NCBI GenBank assembly: GCA_021737185.1
Contig: JAIPEL010000009.1
Coordinates: forward strand, 1 to 64,000
From: Desulfobacterales bacterium
GTDB lineage: Bacteria; Desulfobacterota; Desulfobacteria; Desulfobacterales; CAFBRK01
DNA length: 64,000 nucleotides
Direction: 5' to 3'
In this document: in pieces, positions 8,509-17,008 of the stretch
How the letters are laid out: every line of letters begins with the position of its first letter
How positions within the stretch are numbered: position 1 is the first letter of the stretch
The notes under the pieces: model-generated
Seen by the model: the letters and a program-made list of their open reading frames with translations, nothing else
Told to the model about the DNA's origin: nothing
The model's database searches: none
Translations under genes and position numbers: made by a program

Positions 8509-8640
8509 AAGGCATCTCAGGCGCCATGGCTGCGTTGCACGACGTTCAAAAATGCTCACATACTCCTGTGTATGTTCCGCTTTTTGGCCGCCGTGCGCCT
8601 TGCCATGACCCCTGATCTTCCTCCTATGGACCGTTTCTCC
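8493..8640. repeat. 148-bp imperfect palindrome overlapping the end of the flavoprotein gene
   Basis: The two arms, about 70 bases each, pair around a centre near 8566 (catac-tcctgt-gtatg). The outer ends match closely: gagaaactgtccatagaagg on the left against gagaaacggtccataggagg on the reversed right arm. The inner halves contain ttcaaaaatgctcacatact and its partner. The element could form a very long hairpin in RNA or a cruciform in DNA. The left arm includes the last five codons and stop of the upstream gene. It has the look of a non-autonomous dispersed repeat. Confidence 0.8.
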
Positions 8641-8787
8641 CGCGGTGCGGCTGAATGGTCAAATAGGGAATGGCGGGGTAGACACTCCTTTGAGTTTTTG
8701 CGGACATCGGACATCCGACCTCGGACATCTGGCGGTCTCCTGGACGCTGAGACATGTCAGCAAGCCGCCCGGCTGTGTATGAGGCAG

Positions 8788-9399
8788 CTATCGAAAGATT
8801 GAGGGCTCTTTTCCGGCCAGCAGACGGGCGATGTTTTCGTGGTGGCGGGCAATGATGAACAGGGCAGCGACGGCGGCGGCTGCCGTCATGGCAGAAGAGC
8901 CGGTCGCTTCGAAGACGGCCACCGGCAAGGTGATCGACGCGGTCATCGATCCGACCGACACCCGCCCGGTGAAGCAGGCCATCATCACGAACACCAGCAG
9001 TGCGACCGCCACCGCCAATGGAGAGAAGGCGGCAACAGCACCGGCCCAGGTCGCCACCCCCTTGCCCCCGCCCCGAAACCGCAGAAAAAGGGGAAACAGA
9101 TGTCCTCCAAAGGCGCATAGGGCCACGGCCGCCAAAAAAAGCTCGCTTCCGAAACCTCCTTCCGGGACCGCTTGAACCCCGACGGCCACCGGAACCGCCC
9201 CTTTGGCGACATCCCCGATGAGCGTCAACACGCCCAGCAGGTTCCCGGCCGTCCGGCGCACGTTGGTGGCGCCGATGTTGCCGCTGCCTTCCTTGCGGAT
9301 GTCCACCGAGGTGAACAGCTTCGTCAGCACCAGCCCGAAGGGCACCGAGCCAAGAAGGTAGGCCGAAACGGGCAGTAAAAAGAGAAAAAGAAGGTTCAT
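8788..9399 (-). CDS. plsY: glycerol-3-phosphate acyltransferase PlsY
   Basis: A 203-residue inner-membrane protein that transfers acyl groups from acyl phosphate to glycerol-3-phosphate, the first step of phospholipid synthesis. The three family motifs are present: GSVPFGLVL near the start, GSGNIGATNVRRT (about 39-51), and GHLFPLFLRFRGGGKGVAT (about 98-116). Five to six hydrophobic helices fill the rest. The length is typical. It is transcribed opposite to its neighbours. Confidence 0.95.
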   Translation of the reverse strand: MNLLFLFLLPVSAYLLGSVPFGLVLTKLFTSVDIRKEGSGNIGATNVRRTAGNLLGVLTLIGDVAKGAVPVAVGVQAVPEGGFGSELFLAAVALCAFGGHLFPLFLRFRGGGKGVATWAGAVAAFSPLAVAVALLVFVMMACFTGRVSVGSMTASITLPVAVFEATGSSAMTAAAAVAALFIIARHHENIARLLAGKEPSIFR

Positions 9400-9518
9400 A
9401 TCCGACTCCCGTGAAAGCTTCGAATCTGATATCGTGGTTCACCTTGTGTTTCAAACCTAATTTTTTTATCCTTGGCGGCGAAGCCGCCATTTGAAAAATA
9501 CGCAGAGCGGATTTTTCC

Positions 9519-9797
9519 ATGGAACCGATCGAATTTCCCATCTCCGACGAGCTCGATCTTCACACCTTCCGCCCTTCGGAGGTTTCGGATCTACTGGACG
9601 ACTATTTTGAAGAATGCCTTGCCCGCGGAATCTTCTCGGTTCGCGTCATCCACGGCAAGGGAACCGGGGCCCTGAAAAAGCGAGTGCGGGCGATTCTTGA
9701 AAAACACCCGTTGGTGACCTCATACAGCGATGCGTCGCCCGAGGCCGGCGGCTGGGGCGCGACCCGGGTGGAACTGACCGGAGCACCGAAAAAATGA
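9519..9797 (+). CDS. small Smr domain protein
   Basis: A 92-residue protein that is almost only an Smr domain. It has the opening DLHTFRPSEV, the core VIHGKGTGALKKRVR (about 46-60), and a C-terminal GGWGATRVEL. Smr domains in MutS2 and stand-alone proteins are nucleases that nick DNA or cut mRNA near collided ribosomes; the single-domain form here is like the bacterial SmrA/SmrB core. The DsrE-family gene starts 28 bases downstream and could be cotranscribed with it. A GGCGGCGAAGCCGCC palindrome lies just upstream at 9474-9488. Confidence 0.85.
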   Translation: MEPIEFPISDELDLHTFRPSEVSDLLDDYFEECLARGIFSVRVIHGKGTGALKKRVRAILEKHPLVTSYSDASPEAGGWGATRVELTGAPKK

Positions 9798-9825
9798 ACG
9801 ACGCCGAAGACAAAAAGGAGGAAGC

Positions 9826-10176
9826 ATGGCGAATTTTCTGTTCGTGGTGAGCCAGGACGACAACGAAAAGATGACGCGGTGCTATCAGTTCGCCAAGATC
9901 GCCCACGAAAAGGGGCACACCGTGAACGTCTTTTTGATCGACGGGGGGGTAATGTGGGCCGACACGGGCCGGGACCACGACATCAGAACGCCCACCGGGG
10001 ACTGCCCCAACGACTACCTGCCCTACCTGGTCGAGCACGAAGTGCCCATCGGCGTCTGAATCCCGTGTGCGAAGGCTCGTCAGGTTGACGAGTCCAAGTT
10101 CTTTTCCAACATGGTCCTCGACGGCGGCCCCCACCTGATCGACATGGCTGCCGACGCCAAGGTCTTCAACTTTTGA
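9826..10176 (+). CDS. DsrE-family protein with in-frame UGA, predicted selenoprotein
   Basis: The ORF track ends this gene at a TGA (10057-10059), but the frame continues for 39 more sense codons to TGA at 10174-10176. The full product is 116 residues. The N-terminal part (MANFLFVVSQDDNEKMTRC) is DsrE-like, and the sequence after the UGA (IPCAKAR, then DGGPHLIDMAADAKVFNF) is exactly the conserved end of that family. The UGA is codon 78, so the active site would be Sec78-x-x-Cys81, replacing the usual cysteine. A hairpin 14 bases after the UGA fits a bacterial SECIS. A strong Shine-Dalgarno (aaaaaggagg) precedes the start. DsrE-like proteins take part in sulfur relay or thiol redox. It lies directly upstream of narG. 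Confidence 0.88.
10074..10094 (+). promoter_or_regulatory. candidate bacterial SECIS hairpin
   Basis: The sequence ggctcgtca-ggt-tgacgagtc can form a stem of nine pairs (one G-U) closed by a GGU triloop, or eight pairs with an AGGUU loop. The apical loop starts about 23 bases after the UGA, inside the window of roughly 16 to 37 bases expected for bacterial SECIS elements, and has G at its first or second position. It lies within the coding region, as bacterial SECIS elements do. Confidence 0.7.
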
Positions 10177-10213
10177 CATAAGTCAAGGCCTTTAAAGAGA
10201 TTTTGTATATCCT
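10173..10213 (+). promoter_or_regulatory. CRP/FNR-type operator with -10 element upstream of narG
   Basis: TTGAC-ATAA-GTCAA at 10173-10186 is a perfect palindrome with the half-sites and 4-base spacer of FNR-family sites; the TTGAC/GTCAA half-sites resemble those I recall for HcpR-type nitrosative-stress regulators. A -10-like tatatc/tatcct lies at 10206-10213, which would put the operator centre about 39-41 bases before the start of transcription, the class II activator position. The site overlaps the stop codon of the Sec-DsrE gene. The implied narG leader is about 220 bases. Confidence 0.6.
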
Positions 10214-10440
10214 TTGTAACGAACCGTTGCTCCTACATCATAAAGGCGGGCTTCTGTCTGCGCGGTGATGCTCATTGCCGTCTCCGGTTCGAGGGTGGCG
10301 GCCGCATGCACCTTTTTCCCGCCGTGCGCCGGCCGCCGGCTGCAGGTCGGCCGTTTTCGGCAGGAGAAGCCCTTGCCGGGCCCGGAAGCCTCCGGCGACC
10401 CGAACTGTACCGTGCAGGGCAACGACACAGGAGGTGCTCC

Positions 10441-13400
10441 ATGACGGACGGTTTCTTGAACCGGCTGCGCTTTTTCCGCCCCAAGGGCCCGGCGTACGGC
10501 TGCCGCGAGGAAAAATCCGCCGACGGGTGGACCCAGACCCGGTGCGGCCAGCGCGATTGGGAGGAGCTCTATCGCCGCCGCTGGCAGTACGACAAGAAGG
10601 TGCGCTCGACCCACGGGGTCAACTGCACCGGTTCGTGCTCGTGGGATGTCTATGTCAAGGACGGCATCCTGGTGTGGGAAACCCAGGCCACCGACTATCC
10701 GGCCTGCGGCGAAGGATTTCCCAACCACGAACCGCGGGGGTGTCCGCGGGGGGCCACCTATTCCTGGTACACCTACAGCCCGGTTCGCCTGAAGCACCCC
10801 CTGGTGCGCTCGTGTCTGCTTTCGATGTGGCGCGAGGCCCTTGAGGAAAATCCCGATCCGGTGGCCGCCTGGAAAAGCATCGCAGGCAATGAAGAAAAGC
10901 GCCGGCGCTTCCATCAGGCGCGCGGCAAGGGCGGGTTCGTGCGCGTGGCATGGGACGAGGCCGCCTCGCTGATCGCCGCGGCCCTGGTCCACACCATCAA
11001 GCAGTACGGCCCGGACCGCATCTTCGGGTTTTCCCCGATTCCGGCCATGTCCATGGTCTGCTACGCTTCCGGCGCGCGCTTTCTTTCCCTGATCGGCGCC
11101 TCCATGCTCAGCTTTTACGACTGGTACTGCGATCTGCCGCCGGCCTCTCCCCAGATCTGGGGCGAGCAGACCGACGTGCCGGAAAGCGCCGACTGGTACG
11201 AATCTACCTATTTTATCGTCTGGGGCACCAACCTGCCCATGACCCGCACCCCCGACGCCCATTTTTACACCGAGGCCCGCTACCGGGGGGCCCGGGTGGC
11301 GGCCGTGGCGCCCGACTACGCCGAATACGTCAAGTTCGCCGACACCTGGCTTCCCGCCAGGGCCGGCACGGACGCGGCCCTGGCTATGGCCATGACCCAC
11401 GTGATCGTCAAGGAGTTTTATGTGGACCGCCAGGTGCCGTATTTCATGGACTACGCCCGGCAGTACACCGATCTGCCCTTTGCGGTGGTGCTCGAATCCG
11501 GTGAGGACGCCGATTCGCCGGGCCGCTTCCTGCGGGCCGCGGACTTGGGGATGGACGGCGACAACACCCGGTGGAAAACGGTGGTATATGACGCGGCCGG
11601 GGGCTGCTTTGCGGTTCCCAACGGCAGCATCGGTTTTCGCTGGAGCGAAGAGGGCCGCTGGAATCTCAAGCTGGAGGAAAACGACCGGCCCATCGATCCG
11701 CTGCTCAGCTTCTCCGACCGGCCGGACGGCTGGCGCACGGTCGCCTTTCCGGTTTTTGCCGAAGCCGGGGCCGGTATCAAGAAGGGCCTGGTGCCCTATA
11801 AAACCGTGCCCGGTCCCGGCGGCGAGCTTTACGTGGCCACGGTCTTTGACCTGATGGCGGCCCACCTGGGCGTTTTGCCCAAAACCGCGCCGGAGACGCC
11901 GGACGAATACCCGGCCGACTACGCCGATCCCAAGCCCTTTACCCCCGCCTGGCAGGAGGCCGTCACCGGCGTGGCTGCGGCAGACGCCGTGCGGGTGGCC
12001 CGGGAATTTGCCGAAAACGCCGAAAAAACCCGCGGAAAATCGATGATCTTTTTGGGCGCTGGCACCAACCACTGGTTTCACAGCGACATGATCTATCGCA
12101 CCATCATCAACCTGACGACCCTGTGCGGCTGCCAGGGGGTCAACGGCGGCGGCTGGGCCCATTACGTGGGCCAGGAGAAGGTGCGGCCCCAGGCGGCCTG
12201 GTCCCAGGTGGCTTTCGGCCTGGACTGGCAGCGGCCGCCGCGCCTTCAAAACGGCACCTCGTTTCACTATTTCGCCACCGATCAGTGGCGCTACGACACG
12301 CTGGACCCCCAAACCTTTCATTCCCCCCTGGCCGGGCGGCCTGCCGCGCGCCACATGGCAGACTACAACGTGACCGCCGCCCGCCTGGGTTGGCTGCCCT
12401 CGTATCCGCAGTTCAACCGCAACCCGGTTGAACTGGTGCGCGAGGCCGAGGCTGCCGGCGCCGCCACCGACGAGGAGATCACGGCCCATGTGGTGGAAAG
12501 ACTCAAAAAGGGCGAACTGCGCTTTGCCGTGGAAGACCCGGACCACCCGGCCAACTTTCCGCGGATACTTTTTTTGTGGCGGGCCAATCTGCTGGGTGCC
12601 AGCGGAAAGGGGCACGAGTATTTTCTCAAGCACCTGCTGGGCGCCGACCACGCCGTGCTCAATACCGACGGTGCGCTTCGCCCCGAAAAGATCACATGGC
12701 GCGACCCGGCTCCGGAAGGCAAGTTGGACCTTCTGGTCACCCTGGAGCTGCGGATGTCCACCAGCGCCATGTATGCCGACATCGCGCTTCCGGCCGCCGG
12801 CTGGTACGAGATGCACGACCTGAACACCACCGACATGCACCCGTTTATCCACCCGTTCAATCCGGCCATCGACCCGCCCTGGGAGACCCGCACCAACTGG
12901 GAGCAGTTCAAGACCATCGCCGAAAAATTCTCCGAGCTTGCCGCAGACCACCTGGGCACCGTCAAGGATCTGGTGGCCGTTCCCTTGATGCACGACAGCC
13001 CCGGCGAAATCGCCCAGGCCGACGTCAGGGACTGGGGCCTGGGCGAATGCGAGCCCGTGCCGGGAAAAACCATGCCCAATTTGTCCGTGGTGACCCGCGA
13101 CTACCCCGACACCTTTCGAAAGATGACCTCCCTGGGGCCCCTGGCCGCCTCGGCGGGTGTGGGATCCAAAGGGATCATGTGGAAGGCGGCCGAGGAAGTC
13201 GAGGCCCTGAAAGCGTCCCTGGGAACGGTGGCCGAAGGGGTCGGCAAGGGGCAGCCGGCCATGGAGACGGCCAAACAGGCGGCCGAGACCATCCTGATGC
13301 TGGCCCCGGAGACCAACGGTGAAACGGCGGTCAAATCCTGGGAGGGGCTGGAAAAGCGCACGGGTCTTTCTCTTCGCCACCTGAGCCTGCGCCGGCAAGG

Positions 13401-14133
13401 CGAGCGCTTTCGTTTCGACGACCTGACCGCACAGCCCCGAAAGATCATCACCTCGCCGGTGTGGAGCGGCATCGAATCCGAAGAGCGGCGCTATTCGCCC
13501 TTCGTGATCAACATCGAAGAAAAGGTGCCGTTTCGCACCCTCACCGGCCGGGCCCAGTTCTACCAGGACCACCCCTGGATGCGGGATTTCGGCGAGCAGC
13601 TGCCGGTCTACCGGCCGCCGCTGGACATGACGGCCGTCGATCCGGACGGCGTGGGGCGCGAACCGGAGCGCGAGATCGTGCTCAATTACCTGACCCCCCA
13701 CTCCAAGTGGTCGATTCACAGCACCTATTCGGACACGTTGACCATGCTGACCCTGTTTCGCGGGGGCGAGGCGATCTGGATCAACGACGAAGACGCCCGC
13801 AAAATCGGGGCGGCGGACAACGACTGGCTCGAGTGCTTCAACGCCAACGGGGTGGTGATGGCCAAGGCCGTGGTCAGCCCGCGCATTCCGCCGGGAAAGG
13901 CGTTCATGTACCATGCCCAGGAAAGGCTGATCAACACGCCCGGATCGAAGCTCTCGGCAAAGCGCGGGGGCACCCACAACAGCGTGACCCGCATTCTGGT
14001 CAAGCCTACGCACATGATCGGAGGCTATGCCCAGTTGAGCTACGGCTTCAACTACTACGGACCCATCGGGGCCCAGCGAGACGAGGCGATCATCGTGCGC
14101 AAGGCCGGAAAGGTGGACTGGTATGAAGATTAG
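10441..14133 (+). CDS. narG: respiratory nitrate reductase alpha subunit
   Basis: A 1230-residue Mo-bisMGD enzyme, near the length of E. coli NarG. I start at ATG 10441, which follows acaggaggtgctcc, rather than the track start at 10306. The [4Fe-4S] FS0 ligands typical of NarG are present as His58, Cys62, Cys66 and Cys101 in THGVNCTGSCSWDVYV and EPRGCPRGATYS. The Mo ligand is Asp231 in FYDWYCDLPPASPQIWGEQ. There is no twin-arginine signal, so the active site faces the cytoplasm. It reduces nitrate to nitrite with electrons from NarHI. narH overlaps its end by 11 bases. Confidence 0.97.
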   Translation: MTDGFLNRLRFFRPKGPAYGCREEKSADGWTQTRCGQRDWEELYRRRWQYDKKVRSTHGVNCTGSCSWDVYVKDGILVWETQATDYPACGEGFPNHEPRGCPRGATYSWYTYSPVRLKHPLVRSCLLSMWREALEENPDPVAAWKSIAGNEEKRRRFHQARGKGGFVRVAWDEAASLIAAALVHTIKQYGPDRIFGFSPIPAMSMVCYASGARFLSLIGASMLSFYDWYCDLPPASPQIWGEQTDVPESADWYESTYFIVWGTNLPMTRTPDAHFYTEARYRGARVAAVAPDYAEYVKFADTWLPARAGTDAALAMAMTHVIVKEFYVDRQVPYFMDYARQYTDLPFAVVLESGEDADSPGRFLRAADLGMDGDNTRWKTVVYDAAGGCFAVPNGSIGFRWSEEGRWNLKLEENDRPIDPLLSFSDRPDGWRTVAFPVFAEAGAGIKKGLVPYKTVPGPGGELYVATVFDLMAAHLGVLPKTAPETPDEYPADYADPKPFTPAWQEAVTGVAAADAVRVAREFAENAEKTRGKSMIFLGAGTNHWFHSDMIYRTIINLTTLCGCQGVNGGGWAHYVGQEKVRPQAAWSQVAFGLDWQRPPRLQNGTSFHYFATDQWRYDTLDPQTFHSPLAGRPAARHMADYNVTAARLGWLPSYPQFNRNPVELVREAEAAGAATDEEITAHVVERLKKGELRFAVEDPDHPANFPRILFLWRANLLGASGKGHEYFLKHLLGADHAVLNTDGALRPEKITWRDPAPEGKLDLLVTLELRMSTSAMYADIALPAAGWYEMHDLNTTDMHPFIHPFNPAIDPPWETRTNWEQFKTIAEKFSELAADHLGTVKDLVAVPLMHDSPGEIAQADVRDWGLGECEPVPGKTMPNLSVVTRDYPDTFRKMTSLGPLAASAGVGSKGIMWKAAEEVEALKASLGTVAEGVGKGQPAMETAKQAAETILMLAPETNGETAVKSWEGLEKRTGLSLRHLSLRRQGERFRFDDLTAQPRKIITSPVWSGIESEERRYSPFVINIEEKVPFRTLTGRAQFYQDHPWMRDFGEQLPVYRPPLDMTAVDPDGVGREPEREIVLNYLTPHSKWSIHSTYSDTLTMLTLFRGGEAIWINDEDARKIGAADNDWLECFNANGVVMAKAVVSPRIPPGKAFMYHAQERLINTPGSKLSAKRGGTHNSVTRILVKPTHMIGGYAQLSYGFNYYGPIGAQRDEAIIVRKAGKVDWYED

Positions 14134-15547
14134 CGTTCAAACCGCCATGGTGCTGAACCTGGACAAGTGCATCGGCTGCCACACGTGCAGCATCCCGTGC
14201 AAGAACGTGTGGACCAACCGCGAGGGCGCTGAATACATGTGGTTCAACAACGTCGAGTGCAAGCCCGGCATCGGCTATCCCAAAAAATGGGAGAACCAGC
14301 AGATCCACCGGGGGGGCTGGACCCTAAGCAGCGGACGGCTTCGGCTCACCGCCGGCGGCCGGGTGCACAAGGGCCTGAACATCTTTCACAACCCAGATCT
14401 TCCGGTCATCGACGACTACTACGAACCGTGGGACTATGACTATGCCCGCCTGATCGACAGCCCCAGCAGCCGGCACCAGCCCTCGGTGCGGCCCCGATCG
14501 CGGCTCACCGGCAAGCCCATGGAAGTCAAGTGGGGACCCAACTGGGAGGACGATCTGGCCGGCCTGGCCGAAACCGGGCCCGGAGATCCCAACTTCAAAA
14601 ATCTGGAGGTGCAAACCTACCTGCAGTTTCGAAATGTCTTCATGTTCTGGCTGCCGCGCCTGTGCGAACATTGCCTCAATCCGGCCTGCGCGGCGTCGTG
14701 TCCGTCCGGGGCGCTGTACAAGCGCGAGGAGGACGGCATCGTGCTGGTGGACCAGGAGCGCTGCCGGGGATGGCGCTACTGCGTTTCGGGCTGCCCCTAC
14801 AAGAAGGTCTATTTCAACTGGAAAACCGGCCGGGCCGAAAAGTGCATCTTCTGCTATCCCCGCCTGGAGGCGGGCCTGACCAGCCTCTGCGCCCACAGCT
14901 GCGTGGGCCGGATCCGCTACGTGGGCGTGCTGCTCTACGACGCCGACCGCATCGCCGAAGCCGCGGCGGCGCCGAACGAGCAGGATCTCTATCCGACCCA
15001 CCTGGATATCCTGCTGGATCCCCACGATCCGGAGGTCGCCCGGGCCGCCGCGGCCCAGGGCATCGCCGCCAACGTGCTGGACGCGGCCCGCCGCTCGCCG
15101 GTTCATGCCCTGATCCGGCAGTGGCGGCTGGCCCTGCCGCTGCACCCCGAATTTCGCACCCTGCCCATGGTGTGGTACGTGCCGCCGCTGAGCCCGATCA
15201 GCAGCCGGGCGGCCGACCCGTCGGCAGCCGGGGATCTGATCGACAGGATGCGCATTCCGGTGGCCTACCTGGCCAATCTGCTCACCGCGGGTGACGAGGC
15301 CCCGGTGCGGCTGGCCTTGGGACGCCTGGCGGCAGTTCGCGAGTTCATGCGGACCCGCCGGGTGGAGCAGCGCGACGACCCTGCACCGCTGGACGCCGTG
15401 GGGCTCGACGCGGCCGCCGTGGAAAAGATCTATCGCCTGCTGGCCCTGGCCCCGTTAGAAGAGCGCTTCGTGGTGCCCACCTTGCCGGTGCGCGACGACG
15501 GGGTTTATGCACGCCAGGGGGGATGCGGCTTCGGCGAAGCCCTCTGA
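14123..15547 (+). CDS. narH: respiratory nitrate reductase beta subunit
   Basis: A 474-residue iron-sulfur subunit linking NarI hemes to NarG. Cysteine groups for four clusters are visible: CIGCHTCSIPC (16-26), CEHCLNPACAASCP, CRGWRYCVSGCP and CIFCYP...CAHSC. The tryptophan in CRGWRYC replaces a cysteine and is diagnostic for the [3Fe-4S] cluster of NarH. The start overlaps narG by 11 bases. The Ala-rich C-terminal part (about 290-474) matches the NarH-specific extension. Nothing is missing. Confidence 0.97.
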   Translation: MKISVQTAMVLNLDKCIGCHTCSIPCKNVWTNREGAEYMWFNNVECKPGIGYPKKWENQQIHRGGWTLSSGRLRLTAGGRVHKGLNIFHNPDLPVIDDYYEPWDYDYARLIDSPSSRHQPSVRPRSRLTGKPMEVKWGPNWEDDLAGLAETGPGDPNFKNLEVQTYLQFRNVFMFWLPRLCEHCLNPACAASCPSGALYKREEDGIVLVDQERCRGWRYCVSGCPYKKVYFNWKTGRAEKCIFCYPRLEAGLTSLCAHSCVGRIRYVGVLLYDADRIAEAAAAPNEQDLYPTHLDILLDPHDPEVARAAAAQGIAANVLDAARRSPVHALIRQWRLALPLHPEFRTLPMVWYVPPLSPISSRAADPSAAGDLIDRMRIPVAYLANLLTAGDEAPVRLALGRLAAVREFMRTRRVEQRDDPAPLDAVGLDAAAVEKIYRLLALAPLEERFVVPTLPVRDDGVYARQGGCGFGEAL

Positions 15548-15571
15548 ACAAGCCGAAAAGGAGACGACGCC

Positions 15572-16120
15572 ATGGTCCCGCTTTCCGCTGATGCCCTGAG
15601 ACTGCTGTCGGTGCTGCTGCACTACCCCGACGATGACCTGCTGGGGCATCTGGACGAGATCGCGGCCGCGGCCGGACTGGTGCCGGAGGAGGACATCCAA
15701 ACGGCCGCAGAGGGCTTTTTGAGCTACCTTGGCGCCCACCCCCCGATCCGGCTGCAGGAAAACTTTACAGCGGCCTTCGACATGCGCCCTGAAACGACCC
15801 TGAATCTGACCTATCACGCCTTCGGAGACAACGAAAAGCGGGCGGCGGCCCTGGCGCGGCTCCAGCACGTTTACGATCAGGCCGGCTGGGAGCGCACCAC
15901 CGGGGAACTGCCCGATTACCTGCCGCTGATGCTCGAATTTCTGTCGATCCAGCCCCGGCCGGAAAGCGTGCTTCCGGTGTGGCAATGCCTGCGGGCCACA
16001 GCAGCCCTGGCCGCGGGTCTGGAAAAGACAGCGCCGGTGTATGCCGCCTTGCTGCGGCCCCTGGCCGGCGCGGCAACCGCCGTCTGCCCGGATGACGGCC
16101 GCGTGCCCGGGCAGGACTAG
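15572..16120 (+). CDS. narJ: nitrate reductase assembly chaperone NarJ
   Basis: A 182-residue all-helical TorD/NarJ-type chaperone. It begins with LSADALRLLSVLLHYPDDDLL and carries the family segment ELPDYLPLMLEFLS (about 112-125). NarJ binds apo-NarG and helps insert the molybdenum cofactor; it is not part of the final complex. It starts 24 bases after narH behind aaaggagacgac. Sequence conservation is low in this family, so the call rests on position plus the LPDYLP motif. Confidence 0.92.
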   Translation: MVPLSADALRLLSVLLHYPDDDLLGHLDEIAAAAGLVPEEDIQTAAEGFLSYLGAHPPIRLQENFTAAFDMRPETTLNLTYHAFGDNEKRAAALARLQHVYDQAGWERTTGELPDYLPLMLEFLSIQPRPESVLPVWQCLRATAALAAGLEKTAPVYAALLRPLAGAATAVCPDDGRVPGQD

Positions 16121-16170
16121 GTATGTGCAAGTGCAATCACGGATGTCTTTGCCATTCACTTTCAACATAC

Positions 16171-16243
16171 GAGGGGCAGAGGCCGCAGAGGATGCTATAA
16201 TCAACATATTTTAATAAGATTTTCTCTGCGTCCTCAGCGCCTC
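16171..16243. repeat. inverted repeat between narJ and narI
   Basis: Two 22-base arms (16171-16192 and 16222-16243) match at 18 of 22 positions as an inverted repeat around a 29-base AT-rich loop. The right arm reads ttctctgcgtcctcagcgcc. It occupies the 204-base gap that separates narI from the otherwise tightly packed narGHJ. It resembles widespread repeat sequences rather than a factor-independent terminator, since no T-run follows either arm. Confidence 0.65.
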
Positions 16244-16324
16244 GGCGGTGAGTGATCTTTCATATGATCCGTCACCGAAATGATGCCGTCGAGCACTGAG
16301 CTTAAGGAAACGAGGAGGACCGAA

Positions 16325-17008
16325 ATGGACCTTTGGTATACGATCGTCTTCACCGTTTTTCCCTACCTGTGCCTGACCACCTTCGTACTTGGGCACGGCT
16401 ACCGCTATGTGACCGACCGCTATGGCTGGAACGCCCGGTCCAGCGAGTTTCTGGAGAAAAAGCGCCTTTTTGCCGGGTCGGTCATCTTTCATGCGGGCAT
16501 CATCCTGACCTTCTTCGGTCATGCCGGGGGGCTGCTTATCCCCCAGCGCGTGTTCGACGCCTTCGGCATCGATGCCCAGGGCCACATGGCCATCGCCTTC
16601 TGGAGCGGCCTTACCGTGGGGGTGGCGGCCTTTGCCGGGGTGCTGCTGCTGGGGTGGCGGCGTTTGGGCCAGCCGCGCCTGAAGATCGTGACGACCGTCA
16701 ACGATGCAGTCACCCTGGCCGCCCTGACCTTTGTGATCGGAGCCGGGCTGTTCAACGTGGTGTTCGGCCATTACAACGTGCTTTACAGCGTGGCGCCCTG
16801 GATCCGAGGCATCGTGAGCTTCACGCCCGACGCCGCGCTGATGCGGGGGGTTCCCCTGGGCTACCAGATCCATGTGACCGCGGCCTGGGCCCTGCTCGGC
16901 TTTTCCCCCTTCAGCCGGCTGGTGCACATCTGGAGCGCTCCGCTGTTTTACCTGCTGCGGCCGCCGATCTTGTTTCGGCGGCGGGCAGGGCATCTGCCGC
17001 CGGCGTGA
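16325..17008 (+). CDS. narI: respiratory nitrate reductase gamma subunit (cytochrome b)
   Basis: A 227-residue membrane cytochrome b with five hydrophobic helices that oxidises menaquinol and passes electrons to NarH. The four heme-ligating histidines can be placed in IFHAGIILTFFGHAGG on one helix and GYQIHVTAAW with FSRLVHIWSAP near the end. The start is ATG 16325 after gaggaggaccga; the track start at 16280 adds a 15-residue polar extension and is unlikely. Together with narGHJ the membrane nitrate reductase is complete. Confidence 0.95.
   Translation: MDLWYTIVFTVFPYLCLTTFVLGHGYRYVTDRYGWNARSSEFLEKKRLFAGSVIFHAGIILTFFGHAGGLLIPQRVFDAFGIDAQGHMAIAFWSGLTVGVAAFAGVLLLGWRRLGQPRLKIVTTVNDAVTLAALTFVIGAGLFNVVFGHYNVLYSVAPWIRGIVSFTPDAALMRGVPLGYQIHVTAAWALLGFSPFSRLVHIWSAPLFYLLRPPILFRRRAGHLPPA

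Noticed and set aside
9826-10059. Sec-DsrE as a truncated or broken gene
   Set aside because: The reading frame after the UGA keeps the family's conserved residues without frameshift and has a SECIS-like hairpin, so selenocysteine is the better reading.
10192-14013. 1273-residue minus-strand ORF across narG
   Set aside because: It is antisense to narG in a high-GC region, has no ribosome site, and its sequence is rich in His, Gly and Arg with no domain.
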